A stretch of DNA of 64,000 bases from Tamarix chinensis (lineage: Eukaryota; Streptophyta; Magnoliopsida; Caryophyllales; Tamaricaceae). Below the pieces are notes generated by a model. The model had not been told where the DNA came from. It searched no databases and saw only the letters and a program-made list of their open reading frames with translations. The stretch is from positions 31,586,014 through 31,650,013 of the forward strand of contig CM060177.1 in NCBI GenBank assembly GCA_030549775.1, written 5' to 3'. Below, piece after piece: positions 47,433-59,831 of the stretch (position 1 is the first letter of the stretch; each line of letters opens with the position of its first letter). The position numbers were made by a program, and so were the translations under genes.

Positions 47433-48440
47433 TAAAAAAAATAAGCTTATTTACATTTGCAATGCAGGGAAATTCTCGGTTTAAGCTAGAGTTATTGCGA
47501 AAGTGAAAATTGGTGTACAGAAATATCCGAGCGAGAAATGGGACAAGTTTAATGTTACAACCCAGCTAAGGTTTAGCATTGTATCTTTTGTCATGTTTTA
47601 TATTTGGTATGTTGGTTAACAAACTTGGTGCAAGTTTGCATTGTTGATGGTAACAGAAATATTTCGGTTCTGCTATGTGATTTGGTGTATATATAATTTA
47701 TCAATGTGATAAATCCAGATTCATTCTGCAGGTAAAATCAGGTGGCTTCAACGAAATAAGCCTGTAACTAAAGCCCATGCATATTAAACTCTGAGCAAGC
47801 TGGTAGTCGTGATCCTTTGGAGAAGTCATCCGGCACTCATTTTTTGACTGTTTGGTTTATCATTAATAAAGGTTTTGTGACTATGAATGGTTGTGGGATT
47901 GAGGTTAATTTGTCAAATATGCTACTTGCTATTTCTTTGGCGGGTACGAGGAATTTATGTCTAATCTCCTTTTCCGATTTCCTTTCTCTTACATATCAAT
48001 TTTGGGGACAGCATTTTGAATTGGCTGAAATTACCAAAATGAGACTTTTTGTCCGCAAGTGGGAGTAGAAACATAGAGGTTTAAGGAAACAAATTTGTAG
48101 GAAGTAACCACATGCTTAGATTAAGTGGGAAGCCATAGTTGACTCTCTACCTACCCCATTTGGATGGCTAGAAAGCTGGTGGTTTTCAAAAATAAATGAT
48201 TTAAAAAACTTCTTTTTTTTTGTTACAATATAAGAATTGATAGATTACTTAATGCACTATGCATATCTGTCTAAATTGTACATGTTATACATAAATATTA
48301 CTTGGATAATTCTCATGAACCAAATACAAAAATGACAATTTTATGCTTATTAAATACTAAAATCGTCTTTCCAATTTAAACTAAACCAAAATAACCCCCG
48401 AGTTAATCATAAAGTAATGACGTTTTTTTATTGAGAGTAA
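46041..48440. other. AT-rich region with microsatellites, no supported gene
   Basis: (TA)n runs at about 47324-47345 and 47385-47430 separated by (CTAT)n. An 83-codon frame at 47817-48068 has no family resemblance and no gene context. Confidence 0.4.
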
Positions 48441-48445
48441 ACAAT

Positions 48446-48697
48446 CCTAATTATTAGGCGTGTTTCATTAAAGACTTGGTACTCAGGTGTGTTATTCTAT
48501 AAACACGCCTAATGAATAGACATATTCTTTTATAAATTTTCTCAATAAGACATCTGATGATCAGGCACACTTAAATGATGGGGTATGGTGTACAAATTAA
48601 TAAAGTAAAATAAAAATCCAATAGAAACACACCTAATAATTAGGCATTTTCTCATATTGGTGAAGATATAAAAATACGCCTAATCATTTGGTATGTT
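48446..48697. repeat. Cluster of ACGCCTAATNATTAGGC palindromic motifs
   Basis: About six copies of a self-complementary motif, for example CCTAATTATTAGGCGTGT (48446), AAACACGCCTAATGAATAG (about 48500), ACACCTAATAATTAGGCA (about 48630) and TACGCCTAATCATTTGGTA (about 48676), spaced roughly 30-70 bp in AT-rich DNA. Confidence 0.7.
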
Positions 48698-49518
48698 ACC
48701 TTTAGACATTAAAAAGAAATTAGAGCGTACGTCGTTAGTCTTGGCTAACACCACATTTTATTTTGTTTAGTTTTAAATCAAACCGGTTATTTTGGTATTT
48801 AACAAATCTAAAAAAGTTGTTTTGGTATTTGGTTCTATTTATCATTGTTAACCTATTGAGGTATTGATGTATTTGAGACTCAAGTGTTCTTTTTCTTTCA
48901 ACCTGATTAAATCTCATTACTTACCAGCAGAGTAGATGCTAATTAACATATGAATGGGTCTCTTACTCTTTTAAGTTGCATGTGTTTAATTAGCATATGC
49001 CAACAAAGTTCATCTTGGCTAAATAAAGATGTGTTCTCTCTAGAATTAGTAATTATCTTCATGTAGGGGTGTTGTTATGATTGTTCTTGCTCCTAGCCTA
49101 TATTTTTAGTAGAGTTGTATGTAACTTATATTTATCTAAATAATTTGTGTTTATTAAAAATTATTAAAGGTTTCTACAATTTTTTTAAATGTTCAAATAA
49201 TGTATGCACGTAGATGTCTAATACGAGAAAATAGATGTTGATCTATGATGACAAAAAAAAACAGAAAAGAATATAAAGATGTAATGATAATAGTGACAAG
49301 TCTATAAGAATTATAAGAAACTTATAAAAATTCAGTGGTAAAAAAAATCCAAATATCTGCTATTTTTAAAATCATAGAAAATTTTTAAGTTTTAATAAAG
49401 TATCAAAAATATTTCAAACACGATATATAATATGGTGTGCGCATGTATGTTGTGTGTGTGCATGTCTCTGCTCATGATTAAGATGCTTACTAACATGGTT
49501 TATAATATGGTGTAATAT

Positions 49519-49719
49519 ATGGGCTCATGTGTATGTTATGCAATAATGGGAGCTATTTGGGAGTTCAGGAACAAGATAGTATTCGAAGGTTATCAAGTAT
49601 GCATTAGGTGGATGGTTATGCTTATCAAAACGAGGATCGGCTTTTGGATTAAGAATAGGCGAGAGGATTTTCCATACAGAATTGATGAGGTAGTTCAAAC
49701 GTGCAGGCTTTTTTTTTGA
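49519..49719 (+). pseudogene. LINE-type polyprotein C-terminal fragment
   Basis: A 66-codon open frame with GAIWEFRNKIVFEG, then LIKTRIGFWIKNRRED, similar to the segment after the zinc-binding region of plant non-LTR reverse transcriptase polyproteins (..WLIWEARN..VF.., then IK.R...W). No upstream RT is visible, so it is a scrap. Recognition rests on this one motif. Confidence 0.45.
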
Positions 49720-50765
49720 GTCATTTCTTCCGATTGTGTTTTCTTTTCAATCATTATATTTTTTTTTCTTGCTTTCCCAATTATTAAAAAAAAAAGTGAA
49801 TGTTTGCCTTGTGTGCATAACTTGATCCATATATCTAAGTTCTTCCACACCTAGCTAGCATGCCATGTATTCGAACTAAAGTTTACCTCCTCTACGATAA
49901 TAACTTTATAGTTGTAATCTGAATAAACAAAATGGATCTGACCAATATTATTAGGTTTATTATTCTCTGTATCATCCATGTTAAAAAATAAAGACCGAAA
50001 ATCGAACCCATTACTAATTGATCCCACATCGAATCTGACTGGATTATTAAGAATTTTAGCCGGATCAAACTAATAAGGATTGAAATTATATTTTAAATTT
50101 TTAAATTTTTTTCAAATTAATAAAGAAAATTACTTATTACCACACACTTATAAGATACATAAATTTATAGGAAAATTTTGTTCTTATTTTTTGTATTTTG
50201 ATACATGCTTAATTTAAGCACACAAGAGACACGGGTTCCATCATCCCTCCCTCCTATAAGTTAGGATAAAAATGAGAGAAAGCCCACTAAGTATATTTGA
50301 GAAAAACTTTAACACCGAAAAGAAAATTTAAGTCCAACCATAAACTAAAAAGATGTGTATCAATCTATCGAGTTTTTTTTATGTCCAATCCGCTTGTTAT
50401 ACACCTCTAATCCATGTTACCATTATCAAAATTGATTTGATCTATTATAGTAGCCACACAAAAACCTTGATGATAGGGTTTTGGAGAAAACTGGGAAGGG
50501 AAGTATGATAATAGGAAAAGAAGCAATGGTGAAGGCGGTGAGATAATGAGAGGGATATTATGGAAATGAGGTTGAATCTTTTGTTTTATACATATATTAA
50601 TTTTGTTCAGTTTAAAAATGCCCACATATGAAAATTTCCAAAAATAAAAATAAAAAACAGCATATGTGATACGCCGTACATATTCATTACTTTACTAACT
50701 ATGATTGCTAGCTAGGGTTTTTATTTATTACATAGAGGTTAATACACACCAAAAGGAGAAAAGAA

Positions 50766-50796
<31 letters not shown>

Positions 50797-51358
50797 CACA
50801 TATATTGTCATCAATAAAATGTTACAAGCAACAAAACATAAATAAATAAAAATGAAGAAAAATATTCATTCAAGGCCGCTACTAGCAAATGAAAATGAGA
50901 GGAAGGATCTTTTCACTCAATCTGTTAGGTATCAAGGTAAATCAATCCTGGCTTCAAAGGGGGGTCTATTTTTCTGATTAATCAATGGAAATGTATATTA
51001 CCTTTTCAATTTTTGGCAATGCCAAATTTTAATACGGTCCGACCCCACCCCAGGAAGGCTTTTAATTATATCAGTTCGCTATCAAACGTACCATGCATGC
51101 ATGCCCTGGGCTTTATGATCGGTTTTCTTTCTAGCGTGCGACTATACCGGCCTGCATGTGGTGGGGAGCCAAATGCTAGAAAATTCAATCATAGATAATG
51201 GCTGTAAGAAGGTTGATAGCACACTCCAACGATTGGGTTACAACGGAACTAGCTAAAGGATGAGCAGGTGTAAGGTTAGGGGAGAGGGAGGGGGGAGGGA
51301 CATGGGAAAATGTTACTTATATATGTCAAGATAGAAAGATGGTATCGATCTGATCTAT
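49720..51358. other. Downstream flank of the second CASP-like gene
   Basis: AT-rich with a (TA)n(CA)n tract at about 50766-50803. No gene supported. Confidence 0.4.
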
Positions 51359-53415
51359 CTATGAGGATGTTGATCTCAGAGAAAATGCTTGTGTTGAGAG
51401 CTTATATCCTGATACGAGAGCTGAAGTCGCCAGTGCGAAGAAGGCGAGGAAAGACATGCTCACGGCTCCTGCCGCCGACGATACGAATGTTGCAGACGCA
51501 CTGTCCATGTTAGCCACTGGTCTGAAATAATTTGTCAACGCAGCACCGGCAGATGACGATGAAATCAACAAGTACGCAATTACCTACATAATGAATGCCC
51601 AGCAGAAGCTAAAATTAAGTACTATTCATACAGTCTTCTACGTGTGTCAGGGCTACATTAAACTAGGCAGGTCATATAAGATAAAACACTGTCCATCTTA
51701 TTTTGAGAACATAATCTTCTTTATTTGAACTACTCAACTTGTTTGTAATCGTTATCTAAGACACTGTTTATTGTACGACTTTTAGGATGGCTTTAGAATG
51801 GACGGCTTGTTATTCTTGAATCAAACTGTTATAGTTGGTTGTTTGTATTTATTAAAAAAGTAAATTTATATACTAATTGTGGTCTAAAAATACCATCCTT
51901 TAATATTAAAAAAATTCTATTATGAAAATAAAATTTAATTATTAATATAAAAATAAAAAAATTATTTTTTTAATATAAATATAATAATTATACTTTTATA
52001 TCATGATGCATTATACTGTTAAAAAAATATCAAAATTTATTTTCAAAGTACACGAGGACTTATTCTCAATTCTCAATAAGAATAGAGTAATATTACATAC
52101 CATAATAAAGGTTTAGAATATGGAGAGAGGGTGACCTTTCTATTTACAGGACTCTAACGTCGCTAGTAATCATGACTCTTCCCCTTCTAATAATATGCAA
52201 TTTAGCAAAATTGTATTGATAATGTTTACTGTCAATTGACTATTTGATTAAGCGAAAATGTATGATTATGATAAGAACAAAAAAAGAATGTCAATCATTT
52301 TGCGGGTATTTAGTTGCTTGAAGCAATTCGATCGGATGAAGCACGTTTATATGTAAGTGCTCGTTTGGTATGGGGGTAATAGGGGTGGAAAAATTACCCC
52401 CATATTTTATATATCTTATATAATTTATTTAAAATTAAATATTTTTATTCTAATGAATACCCATTTGAGATTTTAATTTGATCTAAAATGGGTATTTCAT
52501 TAAAAATATATTTATTATTATTAAATACTTAATATAAGAAGTATAAAATAGAGGGGAAATTTTTCCACCCCTATTACCCTCATACCAAACATGCCCTAAG
52601 GAAGAAAAAGATCTGGAATGGCAAACTCACTCACTGTCCAAAACTCGGTGCCGGAAATTGTAACTTAATTACCTGATCGCCCACAAAGTCAATTAGAGTA
52701 GCAAGTTTCGGATTCATTAGGTCTACCCTAGTGCTGAGTCGATAACACTTGAGGAAAGACACTGCTCCTGTATAGACGAATGTAATAACCGCGATAGCCA
52801 GCACGTATCTACATAAGGAGAGAAAGCAATAAAAGCGAAAGAAAATGTCATTAATGTGTATATACAGACGCAGTACGTGTTTAACTAAGTATACTACTAT
52901 AATGACAACAACGTAACCACCTAGCTAGCTAGATAGTGCGTGCGTGTGTGTGTGTCTGTATACATCAATGTATTTCGAGAGGTCTATATATCATCCTAGT
53001 GGCCGCATCTGGACCTTCTCCATTGGTATAACATTTGTATAATAAAATAAAATAAAAAGTATCCAAGTATCAAGGTTCTAGGTTACCTATATTGCTCGAC
53101 TGCGTCGAAGCTCAAGCCGTAGTCATGATTGTTACTAGCCATGATGACCAACGACAAGAAAGAGAGAACAAAAGCCGAAGCCCTCAAACTCAATGCCACC
53201 TTGCTCATCAAATCCTCCTTCTTCCACTCCTCAACAAACGAACACCCGCCCCCTTGTTTACCATTCGTACTCCCTGCAGCATTTGCTGCTGTCTCCGTCC
53301 CAGGCATCGGCCCTAGCTCTGGCCCGAGCCCCCTTGCCTGATTCTCAACATCTACGCTTCCTGAAGGAGGAGGAGGAGGATTCTGTTCCCGGCTCTCGCC
53401 GCCGGCAGTTTCCAT
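51359..53415 (-). CDS. CASP-like membrane protein, class 4 (CASPL4 type), second copy
   Basis: Three exons on minus: 53415-53087, 52808-52673 and 51583-51359, GT-AG introns of 278 and 1089 bp, 229 residues. Same family as 10594-12192: Pro-rich N-terminus (PPPPPSGSVDVENQ), then four helices, the first about 73-95 with conserved Arg78. FVGDQVIAYLLISSSS in the third carries the conserved Asp, and the last contains SMSFLAFFALATSALVSGYKLS. The longer N-terminus (Gly/Ala-rich) and tail account for the extra 30 residues. Exon 2 is 136 bp in both genes and the introns fall at the same codons. A 240-bp MITE sits in intron 2. No damage to the coding sequence is seen. Confidence 0.9.
52354..52599. mobile_element. 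Fold-back MITE in intron 2 of the CASP-like gene
   Basis: The element is 52357-52596 (240 bp) with TAA on both sides. Ends GTGCTCGTTTGGTATGGGGG and CCCTCATACCAAACATGCCC are inverted repeats that continue for about 40 bp. The interior also folds (GAATACCCATTT against AAATGGGTATTTC), so nearly the whole element is a hairpin. TAA duplication and TIR style fit PIF/Harbinger (Tourist) MITEs. Confidence 0.87.
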
Positions 53416-54279
53416 GGGGATTTTTCACTCGGAATCGGTAATTGTTTGAATGAATTTATATATGGAGCAGTGGAGGATCAGTATGTAAAGGACTTGATTA
53501 TATATGAATTAGGGAATCGTGTAGAGCGTTAGCTAGCTAGAAAAGAATGCAATGTAGATTGAGTATAATGTTGATTATGTCCAAGTAGGAAATTAAAGAT
53601 AAAGTCGGATGGATGTTTATGGGTGGGATTGAACTTTTGAGCGATGTGGGTTCCCATAACTTTTCCGTAGTAGTACCAACTAATGGTGTGTATAATAATA
53701 ATAATAATATATTAAGACGATGTTCGGTTGACCATGGCTTCAAATGAGCGTTTAATAATTGCATCGTGGCAGCATCATTAGTATTATTCGGTCAGTGGGA
53801 CGCCAAGAAGAAACCACATCCAAGAAGAGGGGCACCGGAACAAGAGATAAGCGGGCCGGGAACTTTTGTTGCAAATTATAAAACAATACACACACATACA
53901 GATATATAATAGATTTTCTTTTGTTTTCTAAAAATTTAAATATTCGTACATACTAAATTTTCCAGCACCCGCAGCACTACTGAATTAAACTGCGTAGGAG
54001 TGGGGATATTCTATGCCCTATTTTTACTAATTTTATCTGACATCATCTCAACCGATCCATCTCATTGATCTAATATAAATATAAATATAAAAATAGTTGT
54101 AAAAATATTACTTTTTCCTTCTTCTTCTTGGTACTCAAATATCAACTAAGACTACTTCCTTCGGCTGGAACAGTGATTTTGATTTCAACCTTTCTTTTGT
54201 TTATGATCTAATTTAAATTTAAATTTCTAAGTTTACCAAAATAGGTGGTTTTTAATTGCATACTCCTCATCATAATGCA
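53416..54279. other. Upstream region of the second CASP-like gene
   Basis: Promoter side of the minus-strand gene; no clear core elements identified. An (ATA)n run lies at about 53694-53710. Confidence 0.35.
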
Positions 54280-54722
54280 TAAGGCTTCATTTGGTTTATG
54301 GAAAATCAGGAGGAAAGGAAAAAAAATTAGATGGAAACTTATTTTTCTATGTTTGGTTGACAGGAAAATTTAAAGGAAAGAAAATAAGGAAGAAAATATT
54401 GTGGAAACTTACACTATATAGTTTTCTTAGGCTGAATCGGAGGAAAATAAAAGAAAGCTAAGGAAAATTTTTTTATGGACCAAGTTACCCTTCTAACATA
54501 TTTGAGAGTAATGAATGAAGTGAAGCATGAAGATGGTAGTCGGAAAACGTATAAAAAATATTGTCTCTTCCAAAAAAATTTTGATATTGGAAATTTTATT
54601 AAAATTATTTATTTAATATTTTTATTAAAAATATTATTTTTTATTTTTTTTATTAAAATAAAATTATTAATGATTAAAATTAACTAATATAGATAATAAT
54701 TTTAGGAATTTTTTATTTTTTT

Positions 54723-54753
54723 TCTCTTAATTTTAGTAGATCTAATTTATTTT

Positions 54754-54823
<70 letters not shown>

Positions 54824-55960
54824 TATGTATATATATATGTATATGTATATATATTTGTATATGTATATATAAATCATATGTATATATATATATAAATTTT
54901 TTTTGGCGTTTCTTACCGTCTCTATTTCCTAATTTTTTTAAAAATGATATTTTTGCGTTTCGTCTCATCCCCGTCTCCATGCAACGCTGCAGTAATATAA
55001 CTGCTCGCCGTATTCCTCCGCCGCCAGTGTTGCCTCCGACATTCGCTACTCTGCGCAATTAATTGACCCGTCAAAGTTTTTTTTTTCACTCTTAATTTTA
55101 GTAGATCTAATTTATTTTAATATATGTATATATATATAATTTTTTTTACGTTTCTTACCGTCTCCATTTCCTAGATTTTAAAAAATGACATTTTTCCGTT
55201 TTTTTCCATCCCAATCTCCGTGCAACGCCGTTGTAACATAAATGATCGTCGTATTCCTCCGCCGCTAGTTACCTCCGACCTTCGCTACTCTACGCAATTA
55301 ATTGACCCGTCAAAGTATTGTTTTCTCTCTTAATTTTAGTAGATCTAGTTTGTTTTAATATATATAGATATAAATTTTTTACGTTTCTTACCGTCTCTAT
55401 TTCTTGGATTTTTTAAAAATGACGTTTTTGCATTTCTTCCCGTCCCCGTCTCTGTGCAGCGCCGCTGTAACATAACTGCTCGCCTTATTCCTCCGCCACC
55501 AGTATTGCTTCCGACCTTCGCTACTCTGCGCAATTAATTGACCCGTCTAAGTTTTTCCCCCCATGAATTAAGGATATGCAATCTTCGGACAAAGATTGAT
55601 CTAGCCTCCGTATTATGTTTGCGTCGAATGTCTTTCTACTTTCTCGTCTATATCTAATTTATTTTAATATATATATGTATACGTTTCTTACCGTCTCCAT
55701 TTCTTAGATTTTTAAAAAATGACATTTTTACATTTCTTCCCGTCCCCGTCTCCGTGCAACACCGCTGTAACATAACTGCTCGCCTTATTCCTCCACTATC
55801 AGTGTTGCTTCCGACCTTCGCTACTCTGCCCAATTAATTGACCCGTCTAAGTTTTTTTTCCCCATGAATTAAGGATATGCAATCTTCGGACAAAGATTGA
55901 TCTAGCCTCCGTATTATGTTTGCGACGAATGTCTTTCTACTTTCTCGTCTATCGTCGTAC
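54723..55960. repeat. Four-copy module of ~240-370 bp
   Basis: Units start near 54723, 55089, 55327 and 55641 with TTAATTTTAGTAGATCTAATTT (degenerate in the last) and share ACGTTTCTTACCGTCTC, a GC-richer block with CCTCCGCCGCCAGT, and GCGCAATTAATTGACCCGTC. Units 3 and 4 add a ~100-bp segment (ATGAATTAAGGATATGCAAT onward) missing from 1 and 2. On the minus strand units 1 and 3 encode similar short peptides (RRVA.VG.NTGGGGIRRAV). Confidence 0.85.
54755..54892. repeat. Compound microsatellite (TA)n(GA)n(GATA)n
   Basis: TA, GA and GATA runs followed by degenerate TATATG, inside module unit 1; accounts for most of the extra length of that unit. Confidence 0.95.
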
Positions 55961-56427
55961 CGCACTTCAGAATCTTCTTCTAATTAAATATTCATTCTTA
56001 CACTATTTTTTTCATCTATCGTCGTATAACATCCCAGCAGCTTCTTATTGAACAGAGAAACTTATTTTATTTTATTTTATTTTATTTTAAGGAAAAAATT
56101 TGGACTCCACATTCTACATATAATATTTTAAAATTTTTCTAAAAAAATTTGGTATTGGTATTGAGTTTATACAAATTTTATAATTTTATTATAAAATTTA
56201 TGAAAATTTTAATGTATTAATAAAATATTTTAATTTGAATTAATATATAAAAAAATAAATAATAATATTAAACTTTTCTTCAAATACTAAAAAAAAATTT
56301 CAAGAATTTAATTTTCCACTAAATTTTCTCCAACAACCAAACGAAGGAAAGAAAATTATTTTCTTTCATTTTCTTTCCTCTAAATTTTCTTTTTCACTTA
56401 ACTTTCTTCAAATCAAACAGAGCCTAA

Positions 56428-57400
56428 AGCTCATGTGTGATCAATTCCATCTGAATTGCGTGAAGCTCACACTTGATTGTTAATTGTTATCTTGGTTAAA
56501 ACTTTTTTTTTGCTATTTTCAAACTAGTTATTAATTATTAAATAGATATTATTCATTCTAAGAAAGTAATACCATTGTATTACTTATACTCTCACGTGTT
56601 GATAGATAATAATTATTACAATCTTAAGAAACTATTAAGAAATCATTACTTTTTATCGTTTTAGAAAAAAAAATACAATTATATAGAACTTTTTATTTTT
56701 ACTTAATAATAATCCACAAACACATTTATTATCTCTACTTCCATACATTTTCAAAAAACAACATCATTTATTCCTTTATAAAATATTTTTAAAAAGATAT
56801 TTATTTCTTTTTTATAAGCATTTATTTTTTTAATGTTGTTTACTATAATGGATATCTTTGAATAAATGTGCCACACTAATCCTCTTAATTATATCATAAT
56901 ATATATAGTTTTTTTATTTAAAAAAAAAGAAAGATAAAAGAAGCACCTTGCTAGGGTTTGGGGGCATTTTCTCTCTTGCTAAGGTTACTTTTTTCTCGAT
57001 TTTCCTAAGGCTTCTTCTACACTTTTCTCACAAAGGTTCTTCATTTTTCTCCTCCTAAACCATGCAAATCTTTGTTTCTTTATTTTATTTTCTTTTTATT
57101 CACATGGAAAACAAATGAGCAAACGATTGTAGATGTCTCATAGTTAACAAGGATAAACAGAATGAAATTGTTAATTATCACCTATGGCATTGCAGACTAC
57201 AAGAATATCCTATTTTTAGATGTCTTAATCATAAAATAATAATTATTTGTGATTGATTATGATAGTTATTTTAGGAGTTTTTGTACTAAATGTGCTATTA
57301 ATATGTGTGTTATTATGACACATTAGATATAAATTTAATTATAATAAAATATGATAAAATTTAGGTTATTAAAATAATCTTAAGTCAGACCCTAACCGAT
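56428..57400. other. AT-rich spacer
   Basis: No gene, RNA or transposon end supported. Confidence 0.4.
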
Positions 57401-59190
57401 ATCGGATAATCCTAATCACAGTAATTAGATGTTTTAACCTTGGTTAAACTTTACAAATTATAACCCTTACTATATACTAGATTCTAACCATACTCTTACT
57501 CCCTTATTTTGCTTAATGATATTCTTCACACCATACCCCTACACTATACCTCCCTCTCCGCCATGTTTCCCTCTCCATGTTATACTTTACTTTACCCATC
57601 ACACCATACCTCCCTATTTCCCTACCCATTTTTTGCTCTACTTTACCCTTCACACCATAACTCCCTCCTCCCTTAGCCATTTGTATACCCATCCCCCACC
57701 CCTTACTACACCTATAACTATCGATCCCCTTGCCTTAGGTTTTGTCTTCTTCACCGCATCTTACCACCTCTTAATGACATATATTGTCATTGATCCCCTT
57801 CACTCTTTGACCCTTTTAGCCAAAGCTTTTTTCCCCTTTTTTTTATCTCCTCCACCGTTTCTCACCTCATCATGTGTCTTGTTCCTTGTCGCATTATTCC
57901 CTTAAGGGTTTTCCCTTCTAGTTAGTTGCTAACATTCTCCTCTTTTACGTTTTAAGTAATTATTAGTTATTGATGTATTTTATTAAATGCTAATATATGT
58001 GTGTGTTGATGTAAGGGTTTTGAAGAGGTTAAGTGGAGACTAAGCTAGGAAGGATCTTGCTTTAAATTCTTACTTGGATAAGAGGTAAATCGTATCCTTC
58101 CACTAAGATGTAAAATCATGTGGTGACATATAAAAGTCGTTATATGATAGGGTATGATTTATGCATGAGTTTAGAAAGGTTATATGTATGTGTAACACGT
58201 CAAAGTTTTACATTAGGTATGCAAGTGTTATTAATAGATGTGAAACATGAAAGCATGATATTAAATAATTAACATGTATTTGATATATCATATACACATG
58301 TGTAATTTGTTGAATGATTAACGTATGCATGTCTAGAGTTTTGATACAATTTATAAACTTGTTAAGTTATGTTGTAATTTCCATGATAAGTGTTCCATGA
58401 ATATCATTATATGGAAACTATGGTTGATATTATAAAAGCATATATACACACATTATTAGGGTTGGAATATAATAATTGCTATTTGCATGATGTAGGGTTA
58501 GGAATGTCTCCTCATAGTCACTAGGATGTTAATTGCCCAATTAAATGCCATAAATATATATGTATGTTGCATAGAATATATGATGCATTATAAATGAATG
58601 ATTAGGGTTTGTGGATGTAACTCACTAAACACATGAAAATGAAAAATATAGTTAATTGCTAAATCGTAAAGTTTACCTATGTGCTAAATTTTTATGAATT
58701 ATTGTCTTTTAGCCTTTTCATGGAAAATCACTCATGATAATGATATTTGGTTCGTAATTTGGATAAAATAGTAGAAGTAGGGTTTTGAGAGCATTTTGGT
58801 CATTTTGACCTAACGAATCTTTGTAAATATTTAAACGTAAGATACCCTTATACTTTTGATAGGCTGGCATTAGTGTTGAATTTGACATTAGCATAGACTG
58901 ATGACCTTATTATTTACCTTAATAATTAAACATAAAGGAAAAATAGATAATTATGGAAATGGGAATAATTTTGAAATATGTGTAAAATATGTGACCACCT
59001 TATAAAAATACTAATACTTAAAGTTGAAGACCTTAAGTTTGAAAATGGTTACTCTCTAGGGGTGGCTACCCTAAGGAAGAGGTAGGAGCCCTCCATTTAT
59101 TTGGTTTACGAGTGTGTCATTGTACCCTAGTAAGGCCTTAGTCTACTCTATAGGTGGCATGTGAGCATAGATGTCTAAGAATCAGTCTAG
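57400..59190. mobile_element. Fragment of a long LTR of the same family
   Basis: CT-rich tandem units with CACACCATACCTCCCT at about 57525-57680, then at 58980-59170 the block AAGTTGAAGACCTTAAGTTTG to CTACTCTATAGGTGGCA shared with 18430-18560, 30010-30150 (reverse) and 34930-35090. TG/CA ends were not found, so the boundaries are approximate. Confidence 0.5.
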
Positions 59191-59453
59191 ACTAAAATTT
59201 TAGATTGAATTGGCCGATATTTCAAGCTCTGATCCAAGGTTGAATCGATATTTTGATATTCGGTTTAGGTTTTGGTATCAAATTAAAAAAATTTATTATC
59301 CTTAATTGGTTCCAGTCCTATTCGGTTCCATTCCAACCACTCCAGTCTTTCAGTTTGACTTGAAATCTCATTAATAATTTACCTAAAATTAATATATATG
59401 TTTAGTAAAAAAATATAATTTAACGATTTCAGTCCTAATTAGTCTTGGACCAG

Positions 59454-59792
59454 TGTAATACCCTATTTTTAGAAATATTAATTATAAATTAATAATTGTA
59501 TAATTAGTTATAATTATTAATTTATGAGGTATAATATTAAAAGTATTATTATTATTCGGATTATTAAGAGGAGTTAGATATAAAAATAATCAGGTTAAAA
59601 AGTTAATAGAATCCTAGTTTTTACCCGTAAATTTTATCCTAGTTATTTTATTAATAACCGTGAGCCGTAACCCGAAATAAATCTCTAAAATTTAGTTTTG
59701 ATTATTTTATATTTTTTGTTTTATTTAAACTTATTCTAGATTGGATTTTTTTTCGAATTATTTTTCTATCTGATACCCTAATTTACCAAAAC

Positions 59793-59831
<39 letters not shown>

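Larger units (their letters stand above)
54280..56427. mobile_element. Large TAA-flanked non-autonomous element (PIF/Harbinger-like) with internal repeats
   Basis: The element is 54283-56424 (2142 bp), starting GGCTTCATTTGGTTTATGG and ending AAATCAAACAGAGCC, with TAA on both sides. The outer arms (AGGAAAGGAAAAAA-type and GGAAAGAAAATTATTTTC-type) resemble those of the element at 8647-9453. The middle, about 54720-55960, is filled by four copies of a GC-richer module, likely an insertion or captured sequence that expanded. No transposase frame. Confidence 0.65.

Noticed and set aside
47817..48068. 83-codon plus-strand frame
   Set aside because: No recognisable domain, no splice or promoter context; length is within chance for this DNA.
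53092..53441. Three overlapping plus-strand frames
   Set aside because: Antisense to exon 1 of the minus-strand CASP-like gene, which has clear homology and splice sites.
57516..57905. 129-codon Pro/Tyr/Phe-rich frame
   Set aside because: Comes from CT-rich tandem units in an LTR fragment; no family resemblance.
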